This document shows, one piece after another, positions 28,024 to 37,212 of a stretch of 64,000 bases of DNA; the stretch's first letter is position 1; each line of letters starts with the position of its first letter. This stretch comes from RHLJ01 sp965222205 (GTDB lineage Bacteria; Bacteroidota; Rhodothermia; Balneolales; Balneolaceae), in NCBI GenBank assembly GCA_965222205.1, contig OZ244932.1, positions 620,001-684,000 on the forward strand, in the 5' to 3' direction. Made by a program: the position numbers and the translations under genes. The notes beneath the pieces are model-generated. The model was not told the origin of the DNA. It searched no databases and worked only from the letters and a program-made list of their open reading frames with translations.

Positions 28024-29310
28024 ATGAGTGTGAAAACTATTTTCTCTACATTATTGATATGGCTGTTAAGTGCTACAGGGGTATTCGCCCAAAACTATAT
28101 TGATTATTTTAATCAAGGTCGTACAGCATTTGAAAGTGGGGATAATGAGTTATTTCTGGATAATCTGATAAAGTCAGACTCACTGAGACCAAATCACCGG
28201 GTTATTCTTTTTACTCTTGCAAGAGCTTATGCAGAAAATGGTAAAGAAGAAAAAGCTTTTGAGGTTTTAAAAAAGGTTTCTTCATTTTACGCATCAGAAA
28301 CTATCCTGGATTCCACTAGCTTTAGTAATCTGATTGATCATGAAGATTGGGGGAAGCTTGTAAACGATATCAGGCAAGCCAATCATAAAATAAGTTCCAG
28401 CGAATTAGCCTTTCAGCTTAAACCGAAAAATTTACATTTGGAAGGCATAGAGTATGATGCAGATAGAGATTGTTTTTACTTTACAGATGTCCATGCTGGA
28501 AAAATATACAAGACAGACCGTAAAGGAGATAAATTAGAAGTACTTACAGATTTATTAGCACAAGGGTACTGGGCACCTATGAGTGCTAAAACTAATCCTC
28601 AAAATAAGCAGCAATTATGGGTGGTAAGTTCAGCCGTAACGGTTCTTTCAGAGTATGATAATTTAATGAAGGGTAAATCTGCTTTATTACTGGTTAGTAA
28701 GGACACCGGAGAAGTTCTAGAGGAATATTTCCCTTCAGAAGAGAATCATTTATTTGGTGATCTGATAATAAGTTCTGAAGGAGAGGTCTATATATCAGAT
28801 AGCCAGATTTCAAAAGTTTATAAACTCGATAAGTTTAATGGTAAAATAATTGAAGCCTTTTCTCATTCAAATTGGTGGAGTTTGCAGGGAATTACACTTT
28901 CGGAGGATGAGTCTAAACTTTACGTTTCGGATTACATTACAGGGATATTCCTGATAGATTTAGCTAAAGGTGTAATAAAGCCGCTTATCCCAAAAAATGA
29001 GCTTCTAAGAAGTACAGACGGTCTTTATTTAAAAGGGAATAAACTTATTGCAATACAAAATGGAACACTTCCCATACGTATTTCGGTAATAAGCTTAAAT
29101 GAGGAAGGTCTGGGAATTGAAAGTTCTTTAAGATATCTGGACCAGGCTAATGAGCATCTTGAAGAACCAACTCTGGGCACTTGGGTCGGTAAGGATTTAT
29201 ATTATATTGGTAACAGCCCCTGGAGTTACTACAATGAAGATAATACACAAAAGCTCGAAGAATGGCCCGATCTCAAAATAATGAAACTGGAAGGAAGTAA
29301 GATTGAATGA
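28024..29310 (+). CDS. Secreted SMP-30-like propeller protein with TPR N-region
   Basis: A 428-residue exported protein with a signal peptide to about residue 23 (GVFAQ). Residues 25-110 are TPR-like (FNQGRTAFESGDNELFLDNL, LARAYAENGKEEKAF). Residues 130-410 form an SMP-30/gluconolactonase-like propeller with LEGIEYDADRDCFYFTDVHAG, GEVYISDSQISKVYKLDKF and LSEDESKLYVSDY. Its TGA overlaps the kinase ATG (ATGA), so it is translated together with a sensor kinase. That coupling suggests a periplasmic sensing subunit (inference). Confidence 0.75.
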   Translation: MSVKTIFSTLLIWLLSATGVFAQNYIDYFNQGRTAFESGDNELFLDNLIKSDSLRPNHRVILFTLARAYAENGKEEKAFEVLKKVSSFYASETILDSTSFSNLIDHEDWGKLVNDIRQANHKISSSELAFQLKPKNLHLEGIEYDADRDCFYFTDVHAGKIYKTDRKGDKLEVLTDLLAQGYWAPMSAKTNPQNKQQLWVVSSAVTVLSEYDNLMKGKSALLLVSKDTGEVLEEYFPSEENHLFGDLIISSEGEVYISDSQISKVYKLDKFNGKIIEAFSHSNWWSLQGITLSEDESKLYVSDYITGIFLIDLAKGVIKPLIPKNELLRSTDGLYLKGNKLIAIQNGTLPIRISVISLNEEGLGIESSLRYLDQANEHLEEPTLGTWVGKDLYYIGNSPWSYYNEDNTQKLEEWPDLKIMKLEGSKIE

Positions 29311-30356
29311 AGTTTAATACCCTGAAAATAAGGTTGGTGGTCAGCTTTTGTTTAGCTGCTCCATCTTATTTATTGCTTTGGGCAATAAGGGGATATGACA
29401 TTAAAGATATTACACTGTATGGTCATTTAGAATACTCAACGGCAGTTTTCATTATTCTAGCTATTCTTTTCGAAGGGCATCAGCTAAAAAGTATTTTTCT
29501 GGAAAGGAAGATTTCATGGAAAGAAAAATTGATTTCCAGATTCTGGATTGAGTCGTTATTCACAATTTTATTTACTCCTTTAGTAGTAACTCCGGTAATG
29601 GTTTTATTGTACATTACGATATGGGATATGTCGGTATGGTTTCCGGGGATGGTCGAATACAATCTGTTTGCACTTCCTTTCTCCTTTCTGATTGTTGTTT
29701 TTGTGAATATTGAGGGTATCATTGATGATTGGAAAAAGTCTCTTCTGGAAAATGAAATGCTTGAGAAAGAAAATGCTAAAGCAAGATTAAGTGCGCTTCA
29801 GGCACAAATAAGTCCTCATTTTCTATTTAATAATTTCAATGTGCTTAACGCTCTTATTGATGACAATCAAAAGCTTGCTCAACAATATCTTGATGCTTTA
29901 AGTGATATTTACAGGTATGTTCTGAACTATAAAAATGAAGAGCTAGTCTCGCTTACAGACGAAGTAGAGTTCATTAAAAAATATCTTTTTCTCTTACGAA
30001 TTCGGTTTGATGACAAGGTAATCTGCGATATCGATATTGGTAAATTTGGCAGAAGCAAAGTGCCTCCGGCAACATTACAAATTTTGGTTGAAAACGCTGT
30101 AAAGCACAATGAAATCTCCAGCCGTAAACCACTAATGATTTCCATCAAAGTAAATTCAGATTCCAGATTAGAGGTAAGGAATAATCTTCAACCAAAAAAT
30201 GGTTCATATGAGAGTACCGAGGTTGGGTTGAAAAATGTATCTGATAGATTTAAGTACTTTACAGATCTTCCTGTTGAGATAAATCAAAATGAAGAAGAAT
30301 TCACGGTGCTTTTGCCCGTGTTGAAATTTGATAAAAATGAATATTCTTATTTGTGA
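29307..30356 (+). CDS. LytS-type sensor histidine kinase
   Basis: A 349-residue kinase with four membrane helices in residues 8-140, a linker coiled coil (about 143-165), and phospho-acceptor H171 in QAQISPHFLFNNFN. The ATPase part has PPATLQILVENAVKHN, while the usual DNGxG box is reduced to RNNLQPKNG, as in many kinases of this family. It has little extracellular mass of its own. It overlaps the propeller gene by 4 bases and the first LytTR gene by 20 bases. Confidence 0.92.
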   Translation: MKFNTLKIRLVVSFCLAAPSYLLLWAIRGYDIKDITLYGHLEYSTAVFIILAILFEGHQLKSIFLERKISWKEKLISRFWIESLFTILFTPLVVTPVMVLLYITIWDMSVWFPGMVEYNLFALPFSFLIVVFVNIEGIIDDWKKSLLENEMLEKENAKARLSALQAQISPHFLFNNFNVLNALIDDNQKLAQQYLDALSDIYRYVLNYKNEELVSLTDEVEFIKKYLFLLRIRFDDKVICDIDIGKFGRSKVPPATLQILVENAVKHNEISSRKPLMISIKVNSDSRLEVRNNLQPKNGSYESTEVGLKNVSDRFKYFTDLPVEINQNEEEFTVLLPVLKFDKNEYSYL

Positions 30357-31086
30357 AGACGAGGCTCCGGCCAGAAAACAAATAGCCCGGCTGATTACAC
30401 AAGCTTGCAACGAAGCAAATATTGTGGAGGCAGTTGAAACCGGAGAGGAAGCACTTTCGGCGATCCGTAAATATGAGTTAGATTTAATTTTTATGGATGT
30501 TGAACTTGCAGATGGTCCTTGCTTCGAAACTTTAAATGAGATTGAGGTAAGAGCCCCGATTATCTTTACCACCGCCTACGATGAATATGCTTTAAAAGCC
30601 TTTAGTCTTAATAGCATTGATTATTTGGTGAAGCCTATATCACAGGTGGATATTGAGAAGGCTTTTAATAAGTACAATAAAATTAAAGAGAGTTTTGAAA
30701 ATGCTCCGGGATTTACCTTCTCAAAAGGTATTATGAACAGGGAGAATTATAAAGACCGGTTCTTAGTAAAATTAGGGCGGAAATTATTTTCACTTCACAC
30801 TTCGGAAATAGCTTACTTTCTTTCTCAGGATAAAATGGTTTGGCTGGTCACCACTAATCGAAAAAGATATATTATCAATTATACTCTGTCGGAATTAGAA
30901 GAAATACTGGACCCTAAACAATTCTTCAGGCTCAATAGGCAGTTTATTACTCATATAGAAGCAATAAAGGAATTAGAGCCATATTTTAAAGGTCAGGTTA
31001 CTGTCCATATCACACCATCTGTAGAGGAAGAGATTATTATAAGCCGTTCTAAAACACCTGACCTTAAAAAGTGGCTTGGTGTCTAA
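30337..31086 (+). CDS. LytTR response regulator, first of a tandem pair
   Basis: A 249-residue regulator. ATG 30337 gives the receiver start MNILICEDEAPARK; a TTG at 30328 adds three residues. The acid pocket is E7-D8, phospho-acceptor D54 is in IFMDVELADG, and the switch Lys is in YLVKPISQ. The C-terminal LytTR domain has EIAYFLSQDKMVWLV and FFRLNRQFITHIEAI. It overlaps the kinase gene by 20 bases and is its obvious partner. Confidence 0.93.
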   Translation: MNILICEDEAPARKQIARLITQACNEANIVEAVETGEEALSAIRKYELDLIFMDVELADGPCFETLNEIEVRAPIIFTTAYDEYALKAFSLNSIDYLVKPISQVDIEKAFNKYNKIKESFENAPGFTFSKGIMNRENYKDRFLVKLGRKLFSLHTSEIAYFLSQDKMVWLVTTNRKRYIINYTLSELEEILDPKQFFRLNRQFITHIEAIKELEPYFKGQVTVHITPSVEEEIIISRSKTPDLKKWLGV

Positions 31087-31194
31087 AGAAAGGGTATTTG
31101 ATACCTTAAAAGTGACTGTTGGCACTTAAATACTGATATTTTCTTAAAAAGCTTCCGATGTTCAGGTAATTGTAACTGAATAATTACCAGGGAA

Positions 31195-31995
31195 ATGAAC
31201 ATCATCGTTTGCGAAAATGAACGACCTGCTTTAAAGCGACTATGTAAACTCATCACTAAAATCCGTAAAGATGTACATATAGTTGCGACCGTTGAAACAG
31301 GAGAAGAGGCCCTTCAGGTGCTTAAAGATACGGAGCCTGATCTTATTTTTTTAGATGTAGAGCTTGCCGATGGATCTTGCTTCGATACTTTTAACAATCT
31401 GGATATACGATTTCCTATTATTTTTACTACAGCTTTTGATGAATATGCACTTAAGGCATTTAAATTAAATAGTGTTGATTATTTATTGAAGCCAATTAAG
31501 GAGAAGGAAGTAGAACGCGCTTTTAAAAAATATGACAGAATGAAATCTACTTTTTTGAAAGGCTCATATGAGTATTTACTTAATTCAAAAAAGATAATCG
31601 AAAATAATAATAAGCAGTCTTTTGAAAAGCTCATAGAATCTATTATTGAAGAGAAATCAGAAAAAGAACGCTACTTGAAACGATTAGCGGTTAAATACAA
31701 TGGTTCTATTCGGTTAGTACAAACCTCCGATATTCAATGGATAGAGTCTGATGGAAATTACATTCATATCTATACTAACGATAAAAAATACTTCATCAGG
31801 AGTACATTAAGTGGTTTTTACAAGCAATTAGATCAAGGGAAATTTTTCCAGATACATAAGTCTGTAATAGTAAATATTAATTTTGTTTCTTACATAGAAG
31901 AAGCCGCTGCTCATGGAGACTATCTGGTAATTTTAAAGAATGGTGAGCGTCTAAAAATGAGCAGGAACTTTAAAAGTCTCCTGGAATCTATTTAG
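31195..31995 (+). CDS. LytTR response regulator, second of a tandem pair
   Basis: A 266-residue paralogue of the preceding regulator, 108 bases downstream. The receiver is closely alike, with D54 in IFLDVELADG and LLKPIKE, but the acid pair reads E7-N8 (CENERP) instead of E7-D8. This may weaken metal binding and phosphorylation (inference). The LytTR domain (about 160-264) has DIQWIESDGNYIHIY and FFQIHKSVIVNINFV. A longer linker separates the domains. It may bind the same sites as the first regulator or act without phosphorylation. Confidence 0.92.
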   Translation: MNIIVCENERPALKRLCKLITKIRKDVHIVATVETGEEALQVLKDTEPDLIFLDVELADGSCFDTFNNLDIRFPIIFTTAFDEYALKAFKLNSVDYLLKPIKEKEVERAFKKYDRMKSTFLKGSYEYLLNSKKIIENNNKQSFEKLIESIIEEKSEKERYLKRLAVKYNGSIRLVQTSDIQWIESDGNYIHIYTNDKKYFIRSTLSGFYKQLDQGKFFQIHKSVIVNINFVSYIEEAAAHGDYLVILKNGERLKMSRNFKSLLESI

Positions 31996-32145
31996 GAAAA
32001 AACATCTCATCACCAATTTACTCTTGTCATCACATATTGATAAGACATCCTTTCTTAAACCTCTATCTACCTCACAATATAGGTCAGCGTAAAATACAGT
32101 TGACTTAAAACAAACCTAAAAACTTTTCAATTATTGAGGTTTTTT

Positions 32146-34977
32146 ATGATTAAAAAGCTATTAAGCTCAGGTCTTTTCTGTGTCTTATTTTCGAGCCTGG
32201 CGTTCGCCCAGTTTGGAAGTATCACGGGAACGATTACTGACGATGTAACAGGCGAAGAATTACCTGGTGCAAACGTATACATTGTAGAACTTGAAAAAGG
32301 AGCATCTACAGATATCAACGGTGATTACACCGTATCTGCCGTTCCTAACGGTACCTACAATATCAGAGTCACTTATATTGGGTACTTAAGACAAGATCTT
32401 ACGGTAACCGTAGACGGTGAAACCAATCTGGACATTTATCTTGAAGAAGATATCGCGGGTCTGGAAGAAATTATTGTAACCGGTCAGGGACAAGCCATTG
32501 ACAAGAAACGACTATCTACCACCGTAGATGTTATTTCGGCCAAAGACCTGGAAGCTATTCCAGCTCAGCGCCTGGATCAGGTGCTTCAGGCCAACCTGCC
32601 TAACTCTCAAATCCGCCTTTCCTCAGGCCAGCCGGGTACAGCTTCTTTAATTAGAGGTAGAGGTATTAACTCGGCATTAACATCCACAACTCCTGTTATT
32701 TATGTAGACGGTGTTCGCGTGGATAATTCAACCGGTGCAGCTCAGGATATTGGCACAGGTGGAGCTCAAAGTTCGGCTGTTGCGGATATTCCACTGGAAA
32801 ACATCGAGCGTATCGAGGTGATCAAGGGGGGTGCAGCAACGACCCTGTATGGGGCTGATGCGGCGAATGGAGTGATACAGATTTTCACCAAGAAAGGGGT
32901 TCGCGGAGCCAGCCAGTTCAGCTTTGAGTCGAACATTGGTGTCACGAAAGGAACCGAAGACTTTTTATTCTTCGATAATACTGCTGAAATACTCTACGAA
33001 ACCGGTACCTACCAGGAGTACAAGCTTTCAGCCAGTGGCGGTAACGACAATGTTACCTACTCCTTTGGAGGTTCGATGTTGGATGATGATGGTTTCCGTC
33101 CAAATAACGGGCAAGTTCGTCATAATTTAAGAACCACAGTAAACGCGCAACTCAATGAGGTAGTGACCTACACGGGTTCTCTAGGCTTTACCAGCTCAGA
33201 ATTTAATCGTGATAACAACGCCAACAGTTCGTTCGGTTCCTTCAGTAGTTTGGAAAGTGCACGCTTTGGAGATGTGGACGCTTTGGATGGCGCTGCTTTT
33301 GATGCACTTGATGATCAGATCGCTACTATTCAGAATAATGTTGATTTCACAGAAAACAACAAACGCTTCCAGACCTCACACAGCCTGAATTTTAATATCA
33401 TGGAAGGCCTGGCTGCCAAAGCGGTGGTTGGAGTAGATAACCGAACTTCCCGTCAACGTCAGATTTGGACTAATGCATATTTGATCGCGTTGGGTGCAAT
33501 ACCAGCCGGAACCTCTGATCAGGGAACAATACAATTATTTGAACGCGATCAATTAGGAATTACCCTTGAAGGGAGTGTGCAGTATCAGAAAGATTTCGAA
33601 GACATTTCTACGGTAACCGTAGTGGGTGGTCAGCTCTTCAGAGCCGATGACCGCCAGGTCAACATTCTGGGAAGCGAAATCCCGGATGGAGTTAAGACCA
33701 TGAATTCTGCTTCGGAAACCAATGTTGCTGATTTCCGGCGAACTGTGGCCAACTACGGGTTCTTCTTCCAGGAGAACATTGGCTTCATGGATAAGTACTT
33801 CGTGGAGTTCGGTGCCCGCGTGGATGATAACACCGCCTTTGGAGAGGAAGTAGATCCTCAGCTATTCCCTAAGGTTGGATTCAGCTACTCGCTCTCCTCC
33901 GAAAGCTTCTTCCAGGAGTTGGTTCCACAGAATATTCTGTCGAACGTTAAAATCCGCGCCAACTATGGCGAGGCCGGAAACTTCCCAACGCCATTCGCCA
34001 ATCAGGTACTGGCTAATATTGATCCATTCCGAAATGGGCAGTCGATTGAGTTTGGAATAGCCGGTGACCCGGAGTTAAAGCCTGAGCGTTCTAAAACGTA
34101 TGAGGCTGGAATTGACTTAGGATTCTGGAATAACCGTGCAAATGTGGAATTTACCGTGTATCAAACCACAACCGAAGATGCCCTGTTTAACGCAAACAAT
34201 GCCCCTTCTACGGGTCTTGGAGCTTCCCTGCAAAACGTTGGAGAAATCGAAAATAATGGATGGGAACTATCCTCGAGAGTTCAGGTACTCCAAACCAGAG
34301 ATTATAGCCTTTCTTTGAGAGCCTCCATTAACAGCTTTACCAATGAAGTAGTAGCCTCCGGCGGTGCTCCGTTTAATGTTGGTGGGTTTACCTTTTTAGG
34401 CTCCTGGGTGGAAGAAGGCAAGCCGATTGGGTATTTCCGCGGAAACAACCCGGAATTCGATGGGGCAGGGAATCTGGTTAATGTGGTGCCAAATGATGAT
34501 TTGGGAAGTACGATTCCTGATTTCTTTGGCTCATTCGGAGCCAACTTCAACTACAAGGCTCTGGCTCTGAATATCAGTGGTGATTACCAGTTAGGTGGAA
34601 ATATTGTGAATACCACGGAAGTATTGAAGTTTCTTAGAGGGGTACCTGATGACCGCTATCCGCAGGGCACTGCCGGCCAAAGTTTCTTCGACCTGGCTGG
34701 TATCTGGGTAGAGGATGCGACCTATACCAAGATTCGTTTGATTTCCCTGAACTACGATCTGCCTGCCGAATGGTATGATGGGATTGTACGGAAGGTAAGC
34801 CTTGGAGCGATGGCCATAAATCCGTTTAACTTTGTAGCCAATGATGTAGATCCGGAAGTATCAGGTGCTGGAGTTGGCGCTCAGGGTGGTGGAACTGAAG
34901 TTGGTGTTGGTGGTTTCGTGTATGGAACGGAGTCCCAGCCAAGACAATTCATCGGCAGCATCAAAATTGACTTTTGA
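32146..34977 (+). CDS. SusC/RagA-type TonB-dependent outer-membrane transporter
   Basis: A 943-residue protein from ATG 32146 (GAGG at about 32136-32139); a TTG at 32134 would add four residues. The order is a signal peptide (SSLAFAQ), a CarboxypepD_reg-like domain (about 22-110, GSITGTITDDVTGEELPGAN), a plug (GQAIDKKRLSTTVDVIS, TPVIYVDGVRVDNS, VIKGGAATTLYGADAANGVI), then a beta-barrel. SusC proteins import bound oligomers or peptides with a SusD lipoprotein lid, which follows here. No glycosidase or sulfatase is nearby, so the substrate is open. The gene is visibly richer in G+C than the genes to its left. Confidence 0.93.
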   Translation: MIKKLLSSGLFCVLFSSLAFAQFGSITGTITDDVTGEELPGANVYIVELEKGASTDINGDYTVSAVPNGTYNIRVTYIGYLRQDLTVTVDGETNLDIYLEEDIAGLEEIIVTGQGQAIDKKRLSTTVDVISAKDLEAIPAQRLDQVLQANLPNSQIRLSSGQPGTASLIRGRGINSALTSTTPVIYVDGVRVDNSTGAAQDIGTGGAQSSAVADIPLENIERIEVIKGGAATTLYGADAANGVIQIFTKKGVRGASQFSFESNIGVTKGTEDFLFFDNTAEILYETGTYQEYKLSASGGNDNVTYSFGGSMLDDDGFRPNNGQVRHNLRTTVNAQLNEVVTYTGSLGFTSSEFNRDNNANSSFGSFSSLESARFGDVDALDGAAFDALDDQIATIQNNVDFTENNKRFQTSHSLNFNIMEGLAAKAVVGVDNRTSRQRQIWTNAYLIALGAIPAGTSDQGTIQLFERDQLGITLEGSVQYQKDFEDISTVTVVGGQLFRADDRQVNILGSEIPDGVKTMNSASETNVADFRRTVANYGFFFQENIGFMDKYFVEFGARVDDNTAFGEEVDPQLFPKVGFSYSLSSESFFQELVPQNILSNVKIRANYGEAGNFPTPFANQVLANIDPFRNGQSIEFGIAGDPELKPERSKTYEAGIDLGFWNNRANVEFTVYQTTTEDALFNANNAPSTGLGASLQNVGEIENNGWELSSRVQVLQTRDYSLSLRASINSFTNEVVASGGAPFNVGGFTFLGSWVEEGKPIGYFRGNNPEFDGAGNLVNVVPNDDLGSTIPDFFGSFGANFNYKALALNISGDYQLGGNIVNTTEVLKFLRGVPDDRYPQGTAGQSFFDLAGIWVEDATYTKIRLISLNYDLPAEWYDGIVRKVSLGAMAINPFNFVANDVDPEVSGAGVGAQGGGTEVGVGGFVYGTESQPRQFIGSIKIDF

Positions 34978-35019
34978 TCCTGCGCATCATCAATCTTCAA
35001 ACACAAAGAACTTAGTATT

Positions 35020-36438
35020 ATGAAAAAGAATATAATCTTAACCACATTTCTGGCTGTTGCGGTCTTCGCCTCGTGCGATCTGATCGATGGAACCGGGGTG
35101 GAAAATCCTAATCTGTCCTTAGATGGAGCAAAGGAATTACCGAACCCGGCAACGGCTTTTGTAAACGGACTGCAGGAACGATTAGCTATAGTGTTTAACG
35201 TCTGCATCACCACACAGGAGCTGGCTACCGATAACTACGTAAACGTACAAACCTTCTTCAACCAGAACGTAGATGGCGGAACCTACCGGGATATCGACGC
35301 AGATTTCCGTAACTGTCAGTTGGGTATCGGCACCTTAAGGGAACAAGCCGAATACACGCTTACAGAAGTTGTGCCGATTGATCCGAATGCGCAGGGAGCA
35401 GCTTTGGAAGCCGAAGCACACTTCTTTAAAGGAATTGCGAACCTGTGGTCCGGTGAAATCTTCACGAGCCTTCCGGATGACGCGGTAGCGCCTGCGGTTG
35501 GGCCAACCATGCACTTTAATACGGCGATTGCCGATTTTACCGCCGCTTTAGCGATTGACTCTGACAACGTAGGCTACCTGCTGGCGCGGGCGCGGGCAAA
35601 CTACAACCTGGGGAATCAGTCAGCGGCCGTTGCGGATGCGAATGCGGCTATTGCAGCCGATGCTGCCGGAGATTACGTGCGTTATATTCTGTTTGACGCC
35701 GTGAATGGCCCTGCTAGCACATTCCAGAATGCAGTGCATGACCGTGGAAACTTTGATGACCTCCAGCCCCTTCCACGCCTGGACTTCCTGGATCCAAAAT
35801 TCTTTGATATTAGCGGTACACTGGATAGTGATATCCCGTTACTTAAAATCGAAGAAGCGCACCTGATTCTGGCTGAAGCAGAGCTTGCGGATGGAGATCT
35901 GCCAGGAGCTCAGGCTGTAATGGATAACATCGTGGCATTAGCAAACTCACGACCTACTTCTACCGTCGATGATTCAAACGAAGGTCGTGATGGTCAGGGT
36001 ACGGTAGCGCAACGCCCCGACACAAGCTCGTATAGTGTAAGAGCTAGTGCTACGGATGCTTATGTTGACAGCTTAGTACTTGATCGTACAGCTTCGGTTC
36101 AAACACCTTCTATTTCTGCGACTTCAGTTACTGCAGCACAAATCGCTGCTCTTGCAAATAATACAGATGCACTAACCATGCTGTACTTACTGCGCCAGGA
36201 AATCTTCTTCGGGGAAGGACGCAGAATGTTTGATCTGGGCATCCGCTGGCCGGTAGCAGAGCGTGAGGCATTGATTAATCCAAACATCGTAGCTTCAGAT
36301 CGTACAGCTACGATTCCGGCATATTTGCCTCCAATTGCGGAATTCGATGCCTATACCATCGATACTCCGGATGAACAAGTTACTATTCAGCACAACCTGA
36401 ATAGAACGATTGCAACCGGAAGAGGTAACAGATTCTAA
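35020..36438 (+). CDS. SusD/RagB-like substrate-binding lipoprotein
   Basis: A 472-residue lipoprotein; lipobox VFASC (Cys19). The TPR-like SusD fold shows in ALEAEAHFFKGIANLW, FNTAIADFTAALAIDSD and ARANYNLGNQSAAVADANAAI, with the late LLRQEIFFGEGRRMFDLGIRWP typical of the family. It works as the outer-leaflet lid of the SusC transporter encoded 42 bases upstream. Codon choice is G+C-rich like its partner. It is shorter than many SusD proteins, similar to RagB-like forms of Balneolota. Confidence 0.9.
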   Translation: MKKNIILTTFLAVAVFASCDLIDGTGVENPNLSLDGAKELPNPATAFVNGLQERLAIVFNVCITTQELATDNYVNVQTFFNQNVDGGTYRDIDADFRNCQLGIGTLREQAEYTLTEVVPIDPNAQGAALEAEAHFFKGIANLWSGEIFTSLPDDAVAPAVGPTMHFNTAIADFTAALAIDSDNVGYLLARARANYNLGNQSAAVADANAAIAADAAGDYVRYILFDAVNGPASTFQNAVHDRGNFDDLQPLPRLDFLDPKFFDISGTLDSDIPLLKIEEAHLILAEAELADGDLPGAQAVMDNIVALANSRPTSTVDDSNEGRDGQGTVAQRPDTSSYSVRASATDAYVDSLVLDRTASVQTPSISATSVTAAQIAALANNTDALTMLYLLRQEIFFGEGRRMFDLGIRWPVAEREALINPNIVASDRTATIPAYLPPIAEFDAYTIDTPDEQVTIQHNLNRTIATGRGNRF

Positions 36439-36463
36439 AAAATCGTTGGTCAAATAAATAAAG

Positions 36464-36545
36464 CCTGGTGCCCAATAGAAACGTCGAACATACAGGGGTA
36501 GCTTCCTAAACATAGATGACCAAAAGGGCATCAGGTTTTTATTTT
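36464..36545 (+). terminator. Possible long-loop terminator after the SusD gene
   Basis: CCTGGTGCCC (36464-36473) pairs with GGGCATCAGG (36526-36535, one G-T pair), followed by a T-run. The ~50-base loop is long for a simple terminator and may itself fold. Confidence 0.45.
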
Positions 36546-36672
36546 TGATAGGTGACAATTAATTAAGTAGTAGTCTTTTCGAAAAAAATCCCGTAAAAAA
36601 GTATTTGATAACTACTTTAGAATCTGATCATAAATATAAGTAGACAGAAGTTTTATAGTGATTTCCATGCAA
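36546..36672. other. Non-coding, nothing recognised
   Basis: This AT-rich DNA lies between the SusD terminator and the pyruvate kinase relic. With 37124-37212 it completes the gene-free 36439-37212 interval. No gene, RNA or repeat is apparent. Confidence 0.5.
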
Positions 36673-37123
36673 TTACACTATTGCTTCAAACATCCTCACA
36701 TCTTTATCGCTGTACGAATTCATACAAGACAATATTTTATGCACAAGATGACAGCATCTAATATAATATGTAAGTACCCTTGTTAAGCATTACACAATTG
36801 GCTTTCAGGCTGCTCGCTGCATCTGTTAATTCAGCTCTGGATGGAATTCTTTTCCTTGTCATGCTTTCCAAAACTTGTGTGGCCCATACTATTTGGTATA
36901 AAGGCTGAATCGGACAGCCGAAGAATCTCATTCTGAATCCGCGGCATATTTCTCCAATCTGCTTCAATTGCCAAACCTCCTCTGGAAATCATTACACCAA
37001 CGGGATAGCGTTGCATGGCTGTTAAAAGAATATCGATAAGTTTACTCTTTGTATTTCGAGTTTAAGAACTATGCCCAAATCTTCTTTTATTCTGAGTTTC
37101 TCAACTTGGGAGTATACCTTAAC
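36673..37123 (-). pseudogene. pyk: Decayed pyruvate kinase fragment
   Basis: Four successive minus-strand stretches in changing frames match a pyruvate kinase in order. They are VEKLRIKEDLGIVLKLE (37101-37051), then AMQRYPVGVMISRGGLAIEA with NMPRIQNEIL (about 37019-36920), then IVWATQVLESMTRKRIPSRA with NCVMLNKGTYIL (about 36890-36765), then ILSCMNSYSDKDVRMFEA to a stop at 36673. The last part of the barrel and the extreme C-terminus survive; the N-terminus and active-site start are gone. At least three frameshifts and internal stops make it non-functional. It shares 24 identical bases with the relic at 18754. No intact copy is in the window. Confidence 0.75.
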
Positions 37124-37212
37124 TCACTGCCCAGTAAAATGTAGCAATTCAAAATTTGGCTAGTTAAAAATTAAAGCTATCTAAATGTACATGGAGAGGA
37201 ACACTGAAGTAA

